NCBI GenBank assembly: GCA_027306605.1
Contig: DAHUZK010000078.1
Span: 62,001-126,000, forward strand
Reading direction: 5' to 3'
DNA from: Acidimicrobiaceae bacterium
GTDB lineage: Bacteria > Actinomycetota > Acidimicrobiia > Acidimicrobiales > RAAP-2
DNA length: 64,000 nt
Under the pieces are notes generated by a model. It searched no databases, was not told where the DNA came from, and worked only from the letters and a program-made list of their open reading frames with translations. This document shows, one piece after another, positions 1 to 8,723 of this stretch. How positions within the stretch are numbered: position 1 is the first letter of the stretch; each line of letters opens with the position of its first letter. Both the position numbers and the translations under genes were made by a program.

Positions 1-1229
1 AGACGCACGTCGAGGCCGTCTTCGACACCGCCACCATGGGCGGCATGGCGGCGGCCTTCGCCCCGCTCGTGGCCGATGCCCTGGCGGCGCGTGACCTGAG
101 CGGGGGCGCGACCCGGATCGAGTGGGTCCCCCACGGGGTGGTGGCGGCCGTCCTCCCGTTCAACTGGCCCGTCTCGGTCATGGGCAACAAGGTGCTGCCG
201 GCGCTGCTGGCCGGGGACACCGTCGTGGTGAAGGCGCCGCCCACCTGCCCCGCCGCCGTGTTGCTGGTGGCGGCGGCCATGGCCGAGCTGCTGCCTCCGG
301 GTGTGCTCAACGTGGTCAACGGCCCCGACGCCGCCCTCGGGGCGGCGCTGGTGGGCCACCCCGACGTGGACATGGTGTCGTTCACCGGCGGCGTGCGCAC
401 GGGCCAGGCGGTGATGGCCGCCGCCGCCACCACCACCCGGCCCGTCGTGCTCGAGCTCGGGGGCAACGACGCCGCCATCCTGGCGCCCGACGTCGCCGGC
501 GACGACGACCTGGCCGGGCGGGTCTTCGACGCGGCGTTCGTCACGGCGGGACAGGTCTGCATGGCGATCAAGCGCCTCTACGTGCACCGCGACCGCATGG
601 AGGAGACGGTGGACGCGCTGTCGGGGCGCATGGCGGGAGAGGTGGTGGGCGACGGGCTGGCCCCCGGGGTCACGATGGGCCCGGTGCACACCGCCTCGGC
701 CCGGGACCGGGTCGAGGCGATGGTGAGGGAGGCGGAGCAGGGCGGTGCCGCAGTGCTGCGCCCGGGCCGTGTGCGACCCGAGGACGAGGGCGCCGGCGGC
801 TACTTCGTCTCGCCCGCCCTCGTGGTCGACCCGGCGCCCGACGCCGCCATCGTGCGCGAGGAGCAGTTCGCGCCGGCCCTGCCCGTCATCCCCTACGACG
901 ACATCGCACACGCGATCGACGCCGCCAACGACACCGACTTCGGGCTCTGCGCCTCCGTCTGGAGCAACGACGAGACGTTGGCGGCCGGGCTCGCCTCTCG
1001 CCTCGTCGCCGGGACCGTGTTCGTGAACACGCACGGCATCTCCTCGCTCGACATGCACGCGCCCATGGGGGGCTGGAAGCAGTCGGGCTTCGGCGTGGAG
1101 TTGGGCACCGAGGGCATGCAGGCCTTGGCCCGCCAACGGGTGCGCATCACGCGTCCCGCGCCGCCGGCTGACACGACCGGAGCGCCGGCCACCGAAGCGC
1201 CGGCCACCGAAGAGGAGGGACGGTCGTGA
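1..1229 (+). CDS. Aldehyde dehydrogenase family protein, 5'-truncated by window edge
   Basis: NAD(P)-dependent oxidation of an aldehyde to the acid; the substrate cannot be told. The frame is open back to the first base, so the start and part of the N-terminal nucleotide-binding domain lie outside. About 400 residues of a usual ~480 are visible. Family signatures present are the PFNWPV stretch, the SFTGG loop, the LELGGND motif with the general-base Glu, and the catalytic Cys in TAGQVCMA (Cys codon at 558-560). The C-terminal tail carries a short T-E-A-P-A repeat. The stop overlaps the GTG of the next gene by 4 nt, so the two are probably translationally coupled and act in one catabolic route. 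Confidence 0.93.
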   Translation, partial: THVEAVFDTATMGGMAAAFAPLVADALAARDLSGGATRIEWVPHGVVAAVLPFNWPVSVMGNKVLPALLAGDTVVVKAPPTCPAAVLLVAAAMAELLPPGVLNVVNGPDAALGAALVGHPDVDMVSFTGGVRTGQAVMAAAATTTRPVVLELGGNDAAILAPDVAGDDDLAGRVFDAAFVTAGQVCMAIKRLYVHRDRMEETVDALSGRMAGEVVGDGLAPGVTMGPVHTASARDRVEAMVREAEQGGAAVLRPGRVRPEDEGAGGYFVSPALVVDPAPDAAIVREEQFAPALPVIPYDDIAHAIDAANDTDFGLCASVWSNDETLAAGLASRLVAGTVFVNTHGISSLDMHAPMGGWKQSGFGVELGTEGMQALARQRVRITRPAPPADTTGAPATEAPATEEEGRS

Positions 1230-2974
1230 CCATCGCCATTCGCGGCGGCACGGTGGTGGACGGGACGGGCGCGCCCCCGGTGCGGGCCGACGTGGTGATC
1301 GACGGTGACCGGGTCGCCGCGGTGGTCGGGACGGGTGCGCCGCCGGTGCGGGCCGACGCGGTGATCGACGCCGACGGGCTGCTGGTGGCCCCCGGTTTCG
1401 TCGACCTGCACACGCACTACGACGCGCAGCTGTTCTGGGACCCCGACGCCAGCCCGTCACCGCTCCACGGTGTGACGACGGTGCTCGGTGGCAACTGCGG
1501 ATTCTCGCTGGCGCCGCTGGCCCCCGAGAGCGCCGACTACATAAGCCGCATGATGGCCCGTGTCGAGGGCATGCCGCTGGCCGCCCTGCGGGCCGGTCTG
1601 CCCTGGGACTGGCGCTCCTTCGGCGAGTGGCTCGGGCGTCTCGACGGACGCATCGCCGTCAACGCAGGGTTCCTGGCCGGCCACTCGACGCTGCGCCGGC
1701 TGGTGATGGGCGAGCGCGCCGTCGGCGGCGAGGCCACCGCGGCCGATCTCGACGCCATGGAGGCGGCCCTCCACGCCGCACTGGCGGAGGGTGCGCTCGG
1801 CTTCTCCACCTCACAGGTGCACACGCACAACGACGGCGACGGCCAACCGGTCCCGTCGCGGGCGGCGGGACGCCAGGAGATGGAGCGCCTGGCCGGCGCC
1901 GTCCGGGCCCACCCGGGCACGACGGTCGAGCTGATCGTGCCCGGGTGCCTCAACGGCTTCAGCGCGGACGAGGTCGAGTTCCTCGGCACCATGTCGCTCC
2001 TGGCCGACCGTCCCGTGAACTGGAACGTGCTGGGCGTGTCCTCCATGAACCCCGACGGGGCGTGGAGCCAGCTGGAGGCGGGCACGGCCGCCGCGGCGCG
2101 CGGCGCCACCGTGATGGCGCTCACGCTGCCCCACACCATGCAGGTGCGCCTGAGCTTCGAGCACGGCGCCATCCTCGACGGCCTGCCGGGCTGGCGTGAG
2201 GTCTTCGCGCTCCCCGTGCCCGAGCGGATCGCCGCGCTGTCGGACCCGCCCACGCGCAAGCGACTGGACGAGGGGGCGCAGTCGGACGAGGCCGGCATCC
2301 TGCGGCACCTGGCCCAGTGGGACCGTCTCGTCTTCGACGAGACCTTCGCGGCGGAGAACGCCGGCCTCGAGGGACGGAGCGTGGGGGAGCTGGCGCGGGA
2401 GCGGGGTGTGGCGCCCTTCGACGCGTTGCTCGACGTCGTCGTGGCCGACGGCTTGCGGACGGGGCTTCGACCCCCGATCCCCGAATCCGAGGGTGACTGG
2501 GCGCTCCGGGCCCAGACTTGGCAGGACCCGCGGGCCATCGTCGGCGGCTCCGACGCCGGGGCGCATCTCGACACCATGTGCGGCGCCATCTACTCCACCT
2601 CGATGCTGGGTGACGGGGTCCGGGCCCGCGGCCTCCTCAGCTGGGAGCAGGCCGTGCGCCTACTCAGCGACGTGCCGGCCCGGCTCTACGGTCTGCGCGA
2701 CCGGGGGCGCCTCGTACCGGGTGCCTTCGCGGACATCGTCGTCTTCGACCCCTCCACCATCGGGCACCAACCCGTCCGCACCCGTGACGACCTGCCGGGT
2801 GGGGCCAGCCGCCTCTACGCCGAGGCCACCGGGGTGTGCCACGTGCTGGTCAACGGCACGGAGATCGCGCGGGACGGTGCGTTCACCGGTGCCGTCCCCG
2901 GCAGGGTCCTGCGGTCGGGCCGGGACACGGACACCGTGCACGCGGGCGCAGACTGGGCCGGGACCGCGGCCTGA
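1226..2974 (+). CDS. N-acyl-D-amino-acid deacylase family amidohydrolase
   Basis: Metal-dependent amidohydrolase of the D-aminoacylase type (582 aa), expected to cleave N-acyl-D-amino acids or related amides in the cytoplasm. The start is the GTG overlapping the upstream stop (GTGA). The N-terminal beta-sandwich leads into the metal-binding DLHTHYDAQ motif at about residues 61-69. GNCG follows near residue 92, GFSTSQ near 192, and a late GGSDAGAH Asp/His motif near 440, all typical of the family. Unusually, the first 50 residues carry a 22-residue tandem duplication (TGAPPVRAD occurs twice). A paralogue lies at 39659-41425. Family assignment is firm; the substrate is not known. Confidence 0.88.
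   Translation: MTIAIRGGTVVDGTGAPPVRADVVIDGDRVAAVVGTGAPPVRADAVIDADGLLVAPGFVDLHTHYDAQLFWDPDASPSPLHGVTTVLGGNCGFSLAPLAPESADYISRMMARVEGMPLAALRAGLPWDWRSFGEWLGRLDGRIAVNAGFLAGHSTLRRLVMGERAVGGEATAADLDAMEAALHAALAEGALGFSTSQVHTHNDGDGQPVPSRAAGRQEMERLAGAVRAHPGTTVELIVPGCLNGFSADEVEFLGTMSLLADRPVNWNVLGVSSMNPDGAWSQLEAGTAAAARGATVMALTLPHTMQVRLSFEHGAILDGLPGWREVFALPVPERIAALSDPPTRKRLDEGAQSDEAGILRHLAQWDRLVFDETFAAENAGLEGRSVGELARERGVAPFDALLDVVVADGLRTGLRPPIPESEGDWALRAQTWQDPRAIVGGSDAGAHLDTMCGAIYSTSMLGDGVRARGLLSWEQAVRLLSDVPARLYGLRDRGRLVPGAFADIVVFDPSTIGHQPVRTRDDLPGGASRLYAEATGVCHVLVNGTEIARDGAFTGAVPGRVLRSGRDTDTVHAGADWAGTAA
1265..1375 (+). repeat. 66-bp-period in-frame tandem duplication inside the amidohydrolase
   Basis: The 45 bp at 1265-1309 recur at 1331-1375 with five mismatches by my alignment, keeping the frame. 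The encoded TGAPPVRAD(V/A)VID(G/A)D appears twice in the N-terminal beta domain. Confidence 0.8.
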
Positions 2975-2976
2975 CC

Positions 2977-2991
2977 CGCCCCGGAGGGGCG
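2977..2991 (+). terminator. Short GC hairpin after the amidohydrolase gene
   Basis: A 6-bp perfect stem (CGCCCC / GGGGCG) with a GGA loop begins 3 nt after the stop codon. There is no T-tract. It lies between convergent genes, so it could end either transcript, but the stem is short. Confidence 0.35.
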
Positions 2992-3022
2992 CACGGGTCC
3001 TGCCTGCTCGGCGCCGGCGCTG

Positions 3023-3054
3023 CCGCGCCTCAGAGAAGCCGCGCCTCAGAGAAG
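3023..3054. repeat. Two tandem 16-bp units at the 3' end of the peptidase E gene
   Basis: The unit CCGCGCCTCAGAGAAG occurs twice head to tail. On the minus strand each unit contains the last codons and the TGA stop, so the gene end, stop codon included, has been duplicated. Confidence 0.85.
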
Positions 3055-3774
3055 CCGCGTCGCAAGCGCGGTCTCGCGGGTCGTGTCGCCCGACCGGGTG
3101 AGTTCATAGGCCGTCCTTCCCTCGACCTCCGTGAACGCCTCCTGCAACTCGGTGCCGAAGAAGACGAGCCCGGTGCCGTTCTCGGTGGCGTAGCCGTCGG
3201 GCAGTGTGCCCTCGGCGATGAGGCGGTGGATGAGGGGACGGCGCTGCTCCTCGGCGTCGTGGTGCGGGCTGTTGGAGTAGGGGAGGAACCCCAGCCCGTC
3301 GGTCACGGGCCGCAGCTCGGGGCCGAACGAGTCGGTCGTCCCCCCGACGTGCCAGCACAGGGAGCCCGCCGAGACGCCCTTGAGGACGACACCGGCCTCC
3401 CAGCACTCCCGTAGCACCGTGTCGAGCCCGTGCAGGCGCCACAGCGCCAGCAGGTTGGCGGTGCTGCCCCCGCCGACCCAGATGACGTCCTGGGCCAGGA
3501 GGTGGGCCCGGACGTCGGGATAGTTCGGCATCGGGAACAAGGTGAGATGGGAGCTGAGGAAACCGAGCTTGGCGAAGGCGTTGTGCGCTGCCGCCAGGCG
3601 TGGCGAGTCGTCGCCCACCGCGGTCGCCACGATGCAGATCCTGGGGTGTGCGCCCGCCCGAGCCAGGTCCGCCGCCAGCCGGAACGAGGGGCCCGGCCGC
3701 ACGTTGGCCGGGTCCGGGCCCTCGGGCTGGAACCCGATGGAGGTGGCGATGATGGTGGGTCGGCGCGCCGCCAC
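3046..3774 (-). CDS. Peptidase E-like serine peptidase (family S51)
   Basis: A 242-residue protein of the S51 dipeptidase E / cyanophycinase-like group, acting on small Asp-containing or related peptides in the cytoplasm. Visible signatures are the VGGGSTANLLALW loop, the nucleophile elbow GVSAGSLCW (Ser) and a downstream PHHD segment with candidate catalytic His residues. Length fits the family. I chose the GTG just before RRPTIIA because no other start is in frame after the upstream stop; it has no clear ribosome site. It follows the hydroxyacid dehydrogenase gene on the same strand after a spacer of 56 bp made largely of 10-bp repeats. Confidence 0.82.
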   Translation of the reverse strand: MAARRPTIIATSIGFQPEGPDPANVRPGPSFRLAADLARAGAHPRICIVATAVGDDSPRLAAAHNAFAKLGFLSSHLTLFPMPNYPDVRAHLLAQDVIWVGGGSTANLLALWRLHGLDTVLRECWEAGVVLKGVSAGSLCWHVGGTTDSFGPELRPVTDGLGFLPYSNSPHHDAEEQRRPLIHRLIAEGTLPDGYATENGTGLVFFGTELQEAFTEVEGRTAYELTRSGDTTRETALATRLL

Positions 3775-3780
3775 GTCGGT

Positions 3781-3810
3781 CGTTCTCGGTCGTTCTCGGT
3801 CGTTCTCGGT
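3781..3810. repeat. Three perfect 10-bp tandem units in an intergenic spacer
   Basis: CGTTCTCGGT is repeated three times without mismatch between the hydroxyacid dehydrogenase stop and the peptidase E start. It occupies the place where the leader of the downstream gene would lie. The 10-bp period is about one helical turn. Confidence 0.9.
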
Positions 3811-3830
3811 CGTGGTTCTGGTCGGCGCGG

Positions 3831-4814
3831 TCAGTCCCGCAGGACCTCGGGGTTCACGATGTGCAACGGCCGCGCCCCGGCCATGAGCCGGCACAGGTCC
3901 TCGGCGATGGTGCGCGTGTGGTTGGACTCGGTGTCGTAGGTCGCCCCGCCGATGTGGGGAGTGAGCACCACGTTCGGGAAGGTGGTGAGCGGGTGGTCGG
4001 GCGCCAGGTGCTCGCCCTCGAAATGGTCGAGGCCCGCCGCGCCGACCTTGCCCGAGGCCAGCGCGGCCACCAGCGCGTCGGTGTCGTGGATCTTCGCCCG
4101 GGCCGTGTTGAGGTAGACGACGCCGTCGCGCATCTTGGCGAAGGCGTCGGCCCCGATCATGCCGGACGTCTCCTCGGTCACCGGCGCATGGACGGAGATC
4201 ACGTCGGCGCGCGCCAGCACCTCGTCCAAAGCGGAGGTGGCGTCGGACGAGTAGGGGTCGAAGGCGATGACCTCCATGCCCAGGCCCCGCAGCCGCCAGC
4301 GCAGCGCCCGGGCGACGGCGCCGAGCCCGATGAGCCCCACCGTCTTGCCGGCCAGCTCCCAGGCGCGGTAGCGCTGGTAGGGGATCTTGCCTCCCCGGTA
4401 GATCTCGCCCTCGCGCACATCCCTGTCGGCGGGCACGACGCCGCGGGTGGCGGCGAAGAGCAGCGCCACGGCCAGCTCGGCCACGGCGTCGGCGTTGCGG
4501 CCCGGCGCACGCAGCACGGGGACCCCGGCGGCCGTGGCCGCCGGCACGTCGACGTTCGTCGGGTCGCCCCGGCAGCTGCACACGGCGATGATCGGCTGCT
4601 CGTAGAGCTCGGCACCACAGGTGTCGCTCTCCACCACGACGATGGAGGCCCCCTCGGCGGCGGCGCGCTCGGCCAGCTGCTTGGCGTTGTAGATGCGCAG
4701 CGTCGGCTGGTCCAGCCACGAGTCGAGCACGAGGTCGGCCAGCTGGTGCAGCAGCTCGAGGCCGGGGCCGCTGACGGCCGCCGTCACCAGAGCCGTGGGC
4801 CGGGAGCGTGTCAT
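3831..4814 (-). CDS. D-isomer-specific 2-hydroxyacid dehydrogenase
   Basis: NAD-dependent dehydrogenase of the D-3-phosphoglycerate dehydrogenase family (327 aa), without an ACT or other C-terminal regulatory domain. The Rossmann segment reads GKTVGLIGLGAVARALR; the third Gly of the usual GxGxxG is Ala. NTARA and LDHFEGEHL follow, and the catalytic His is in LTPHIGGATYDTE. In most relatives the second of these is LDVFE. The ATG is preceded by AGGAGAG, a good ribosome site. It is divergent from the FGGY kinase, and both may belong to one sugar or hydroxyacid catabolic locus. Whether it is a true SerA cannot be settled; the short form argues against it. Confidence 0.87.
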   Translation of the reverse strand: MTRSRPTALVTAAVSGPGLELLHQLADLVLDSWLDQPTLRIYNAKQLAERAAAEGASIVVVESDTCGAELYEQPIIAVCSCRGDPTNVDVPAATAAGVPVLRAPGRNADAVAELAVALLFAATRGVVPADRDVREGEIYRGGKIPYQRYRAWELAGKTVGLIGLGAVARALRWRLRGLGMEVIAFDPYSSDATSALDEVLARADVISVHAPVTEETSGMIGADAFAKMRDGVVYLNTARAKIHDTDALVAALASGKVGAAGLDHFEGEHLAPDHPLTTFPNVVLTPHIGGATYDTESNHTRTIAEDLCRLMAGARPLHIVNPEVLRD

Positions 4815-4880
4815 GGGGCGATCTCTCCTCTCGGGGTGCAGTCGTGACGCCGACGGCGGGCGCCCTCTCGGTCGTCCATA

Positions 4881-6305
4881 ATGACGGATCATGACATGCG
4901 TGTCAGATTCGTGAGCAGCCCCGGCTCGGCCGTCACCGTCGGGGTCGACGTCGGCACCACCTCCGTCAAGGCCATCGCCGTCGACGAGCACGGGAGCGTG
5001 GTCGCTCGCAGCCGGGTGGCCCACAGCGTGGTGGCCCCCGAGCCCGACATCTTGCGCCACGATGCCAAGAGGGCCTGGCGGGCCGGGCCCCGCAAGGCCT
5101 TCGAGGAGGTCAGCGGCCACCTGCACGAGGAGGGACGCCCGCTGGCCGGCGTGGCGGTCGCCTCCATGGTGCCCTCGCTCACCGCGGTGAACCGCCAGGG
5201 CGTGCCCGTGCTCCCCGGGCTCCTCTACGGAGACCGCGAAGGGCGGCGCGCCGGGACGGGTTCCGACCACCTGCTGCTCCCGGGCACCATGCCGGACGCG
5301 GAGGGCTTCCTGCGCTGGGCCGCGGCCTCGGTGCCCGATGCCCGGGGGTACTGGCCCTGCCAGGCGGTGGCCGGCTACGCGCTGTCGCGCATCCCCTCCA
5401 TCGACACCGGTGTCACCGCCGCGCTGGGAGCCCTGCACCAGCACGGCCGATGGAACGCCGATCTCCTGGCGTCACTCGGCGTGCGCGAGGACCAACTGCC
5501 GCTGGTGGTGCCGATGGGCCAGGCGGCGGGAACGCTGCCCGACAGTGACACGGTCATCGCCCCCGGGACCATCGACGCCCTGTGCGATCAGATCGTCGCC
5601 GGTGCCACCGAGCCGGGCGACGTCCTCGTGATCTTCGGGGCGACGCTGATCGTCTGGGCGGTGTGCGACGAGTGGCTGCAGGTCCCGGGCCTGATCAGCT
5701 ACCCCCACACGACGGCCGAGCGGTTCCTCGTCGGCGGTCCCAGCAATGCCGGTGCCCTCTTCGTGGACTGGGCGCGCCGTCTCCTGCGCGGGACCCCGCG
5801 ACCCGGTCCCGACCGCGAGCGCCTGGCGCCGCGACTGGGTGACCCCGCCCGGGTCCCGGTGTGGCTGCCCTACGTGCGAGGCGAGCGGACGCCGTTCGAG
5901 GACCACACCTTGCGCTCCAACCTCTACGGGCTCGACATCGGATCGGGGGCCGAGGCGCTCGAGCGGGCCGCCTACGAGGCGAGCGGTTTCGTGGTGCGGC
6001 GGATGCTCGATCTGGCGGGGGTGAAGGCGACGCGCATCGTGGCCAGTGGCGGCGGCTCCCGCGTCACCGCCTGGATGGCCGCCGTGGCCGACGCCACGAA
6101 CCTCCCCGTCGACGCCGTCGCCGTGCCGGAGGGCGCCGCCCTCGGCGCGGCCTACTTCGCGCGCATGGCCGCCGGTCTGGAGACCTCGCTCGACGACTCG
6201 TTGCGCTGGTCCAGCGTCGGACGGCGTATCGAGCCCGATGCGGCGTGGGTGCGAGCGGCCGAGGGTCGATACGCCCGCTTCAGCGAGATCGGGACCGGCG
6301 CCTGA
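4881..6305 (+). CDS. FGGY-family carbohydrate kinase
   Basis: ATP-dependent sugar kinase of the xylulokinase/glycerokinase superfamily (474 aa). The N-terminal phosphate-binding motif GVDVGTTSVKAIAVD is at about residues 21-35. The C-terminal domain has the ASGGGSR adenosine loop and the PEGAALGAAYFA helix typical of FGGY kinases. The sugar is not predictable. Start choice is open: CATAAT, which resembles a -10 box, overlaps this ATG, so an in-frame ATG at 4896 may be the real, nearly leaderless start. The gene is convergent with the alcohol dehydrogenase gene, 12 nt apart. Confidence 0.87.
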   Translation: MTDHDMRVRFVSSPGSAVTVGVDVGTTSVKAIAVDEHGSVVARSRVAHSVVAPEPDILRHDAKRAWRAGPRKAFEEVSGHLHEEGRPLAGVAVASMVPSLTAVNRQGVPVLPGLLYGDREGRRAGTGSDHLLLPGTMPDAEGFLRWAAASVPDARGYWPCQAVAGYALSRIPSIDTGVTAALGALHQHGRWNADLLASLGVREDQLPLVVPMGQAAGTLPDSDTVIAPGTIDALCDQIVAGATEPGDVLVIFGATLIVWAVCDEWLQVPGLISYPHTTAERFLVGGPSNAGALFVDWARRLLRGTPRPGPDRERLAPRLGDPARVPVWLPYVRGERTPFEDHTLRSNLYGLDIGSGAEALERAAYEASGFVVRRMLDLAGVKATRIVASGGGSRVTAWMAAVADATNLPVDAVAVPEGAALGAAYFARMAAGLETSLDDSLRWSSVGRRIEPDAAWVRAAEGRYARFSEIGTGA

Positions 6306-6317
6306 CGCCGGCGGCGT

Positions 6318-7556
6318 TCAGCTGTTGGGAGCGAAGGCGACCTTCAGCGCGCCGCTGACGTCCTGACGGGCCAGCGCCTTGAGGGCGGGCCACCACTGCT
6401 CGAGAGCAAAGCGGTGGGTGAGCATGGGCGTGAGGTCGAGGCGTCCGTCCTCGACCAGTCGGAGGTAGTGCACGATGGCGTGCTGTCGCCGTCCCTCGAA
6501 TTCCTCCAGACCGAAGGCGTTGGAGCCGGCGATGGTGATCTCCTTGAAGTAGACGGGGGTCGACTCCCAGCGCTCCGGCGTGGCGACGCCGGTGTAGACG
6601 AGCTTGCCCCGCTCGGCCAGGACGCGCACGCCGACCTCGAGGGTCTCGGCCTTGGCGATGGAGTCGTAGACCACGTCGATGTGCCCGGGATGGGTCACGG
6701 GGAGGCCGTCGAGCGGTGCATGGAGCACGCCACCGGACCAGGCCGCCAGCTCTTCGACCAGTCCCAGCCGCGGCTCGTGGGAGAACACCCTGGCGGCGCC
6801 GAAGCGGAGCGCCATCGCGCGCTGCGCCTCGAAGCGGGCGACGACGCCCACCTCGACGCCGGGGTAGAGGGTGGTCAGGATGGCCACGCTGGTCAGCCCG
6901 AGCGCGCCCGCCCCGTAGACGAGGACGCGGCCCGAGGGCGGCGGCGGATGCCGCACGATGGCGTGGAAGGACACCGAGAACGGGTCGGCCAGGACGGCGG
7001 CCTCGTTCGAGATGCCGTCGGGCACCGGCAGCAGCATGGAGTCGTGTGCTGCGAGTTGCTCGGCCCAGGCCCCGGGTGCACCCGTGATCACCCCGACATG
7101 CACGCCGGGCCCCAGGTCCCCCTCGGTGAAGCTCCAGCAGAGGCTGAGGTCCCCCGCCTGGCAGGCGGGGCAGGGTGGGTCGATGCCGCGGGGGCCACAG
7201 GTCAACCACGGGTTCAGCACGACCCGCTGGCCCACCTCCAGCCCGCGAGCCTCGGGGCCGAGTGCCACGACCTCGGCCACGACCTCGTGGCCGGGTACGT
7301 GGGGCAGGGACGAGAACGCCGCCATGGGGTTGTCGATGTCCCCCGTGTTGAAGTCGCCGAGGACCAGCTTGGCGTCGGAGCCGCAGATCCCAGAAAGGAT
7401 CGGACGGGTCACCACCCAGTCGGGGCGGACGACACGGGCGTCGTCGATCTCGTGCAGCCCGAAGGGGATGCCCGCCAGCATCACCTCGAGCTCGTCGGTC
7501 GGTGTCGGCCGGACCTCGTCCTCGGCCGGCGGCGCCCCGAAGAGGAGAGCCTTCAC
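6318..7556 (-). CDS. Zinc-dependent alcohol dehydrogenase (MDR family)
   Basis: A 412-residue medium-chain dehydrogenase/reductase, interconverting an alcohol and a carbonyl with NAD(P). The catalytic-zinc Cys is in GICGSDAK and the His in PGHEVVAE. Cysteines spread through CGPRGIDPPCPACQAGDLSLC-type spacing form the structural zinc lobe, with an insertion between the first and second Cys. The Rossmann motif is VYGAGALGLTS. The GTG start overlaps the stop of the upstream SDR gene by 4 nt (GTGA), so the two dehydrogenases are co-translated and probably act in one pathway. Confidence 0.9.
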   Translation of the reverse strand: MKALLFGAPPAEDEVRPTPTDELEVMLAGIPFGLHEIDDARVVRPDWVVTRPILSGICGSDAKLVLGDFNTGDIDNPMAAFSSLPHVPGHEVVAEVVALGPEARGLEVGQRVVLNPWLTCGPRGIDPPCPACQAGDLSLCWSFTEGDLGPGVHVGVITGAPGAWAEQLAAHDSMLLPVPDGISNEAAVLADPFSVSFHAIVRHPPPPSGRVLVYGAGALGLTSVAILTTLYPGVEVGVVARFEAQRAMALRFGAARVFSHEPRLGLVEELAAWSGGVLHAPLDGLPVTHPGHIDVVYDSIAKAETLEVGVRVLAERGKLVYTGVATPERWESTPVYFKEITIAGSNAFGLEEFEGRRQHAIVHYLRLVEDGRLDLTPMLTHRFALEQWWPALKALARQDVSGALKVAFAPNS

Positions 7557-8335
7557 GAGCCGGCCTGTCGTGCCATGGCGCGCATGCCGACCATGAAGGT
7601 GTCGATGTCCGCCGTCTTGGCCTCGATCACCGCCTTCATGTCGGGTAGGTAGTGCTCGAAGCGGTCGCTGTCGATGGCGTCGGCCAGCGGCCCGGCGACG
7701 GACTCGGGCGGCTCCTTGGGGCCGTCGTAGAGCGGGTCGTCGTTGCCCGGCTGGTCCCAGATCTCCGTGTCGATGGCCCCCGGGAGGACGAGCTTGACCG
7801 ACACGCCCGTGCCGTCCAGGTCGATGGCCATCGACTCGCTCCAGCCGGCGAGGGCGAATTTCGATCCCGAGTACGCCGCCTCCGTCGCGATCCCGAGTCG
7901 ACCGCCGAGGCTCGAGACGTTGACGATCGTGCCCGACCCGCGTTCGAGCATACGGGGCAGGAGCGCCAGCGAGATGGCGACGGGGGAGAGGTAGTTGGTG
8001 CGCATGGTGCGCTCGACCTCGTCGAGGGTGAGACGGGTCACGTGTCGGCGCATCGGCACCGCTGCGTTGTTCACCACGACGTCGAGAGCTCCGAAGTGGT
8101 CCCAGATCTCGAGGGCCAGGTCCGCTGCCACCTCCGGATCCGAGAGGTCGGCAGCCCACCGGGCCGACTTCGGCGCACGGGGGCGGCAGTCGGCCAGGAC
8201 CTCGTCGAGGCGCTCGGCGCGGCGTGCCACCAGCGCCACCGTGTCGCCGCGACGGGCCAGTTCGCGCGCCAGCGCGGCACCGATGCCCGACGACGCGCCG
8301 GTGACCAGGACCGTGCGGCTCCTTCCGGGACCCAC
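7553..8335 (-). CDS. Short-chain dehydrogenase/reductase
   Basis: Classical SDR of 260 aa. The cofactor motif is TGASSGIG near the N terminus, then NNAA, the catalytic Ser in VNVSSLGG, and the YSGSK pair that supplies Tyr and Lys. The GTG start is preceded by AGGGGAGG at good spacing and agrees with the usual distance to the TGASSGIG loop. It is the first gene of a two-gene operon with the Zn-alcohol dehydrogenase. The substrate is unknown. Confidence 0.9.
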   Translation of the reverse strand: MGPGRSRTVLVTGASSGIGAALARELARRGDTVALVARRAERLDEVLADCRPRAPKSARWAADLSDPEVAADLALEIWDHFGALDVVVNNAAVPMRRHVTRLTLDEVERTMRTNYLSPVAISLALLPRMLERGSGTIVNVSSLGGRLGIATEAAYSGSKFALAGWSESMAIDLDGTGVSVKLVLPGAIDTEIWDQPGNDDPLYDGPKEPPESVAGPLADAIDSDRFEHYLPDMKAVIEAKTADIDTFMVGMRAMARQAGS

Positions 8336-8407
8336 TGTGCACCTCCCCTGTCGGGACCTCGTGGCGGGCACCGGCAGCCCGCTCAGGGACGCCGGTGCTG
8401 CTTTCGG

Positions 8408-8482
8408 GGTGAGCGAGGGGTCTCGAACCCCCGACCTCCAGGACCACAACCTGGCGCTCTAACCAACTGAGCTACGCCCACC
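8408..8482 (-). tRNA. tRNA-His (GTG anticodon)
   Basis: A full cloverleaf can be drawn: acceptor GTGGGCG/CGCTCAC, anticodon stem CCAGG/CCTGG around TTGTGGT, and T-loop TTCGAGA. The extra 5' G(-1) faces C73, the hallmark of tRNA-His. The 3' CCA is not encoded. Confidence 0.95.
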
Positions 8483-8686
8483 GAGGGGCACAAGTGTGGC
8501 ACACGGGCCCAGCCCGCTGGCACGTGGCGGTGCAGGCGTCCCGCAGCGTCGTCCCTGGTGCAGCAGCATTCCTCGAGCCGTGGATCGTCTCGTCGGGCGC
8601 GTGTCGCGCTCCCGTGCCGCCGGGGGCCGCGCCCGTCGCCACGCCACCCCTCCGCTGCACCTCAGCAGGCCGATTGCAGCCCGACT

Positions 8687-8692
8687 TAGCAT
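8687..8692 (+). promoter_or_regulatory. Candidate -10 box TAGCAT
   Basis: TAGCAT lies 31 nt before the GTG of the proline-rich membrane protein, in the 241-bp gap after tRNA-His. I see no good -35. The rest of the gap holds no convincing gene. Confidence 0.35.
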
Positions 8693-8723
8693 TTCGCCAC
8701 TCGGCACTGCGGAAGGGAGCACC

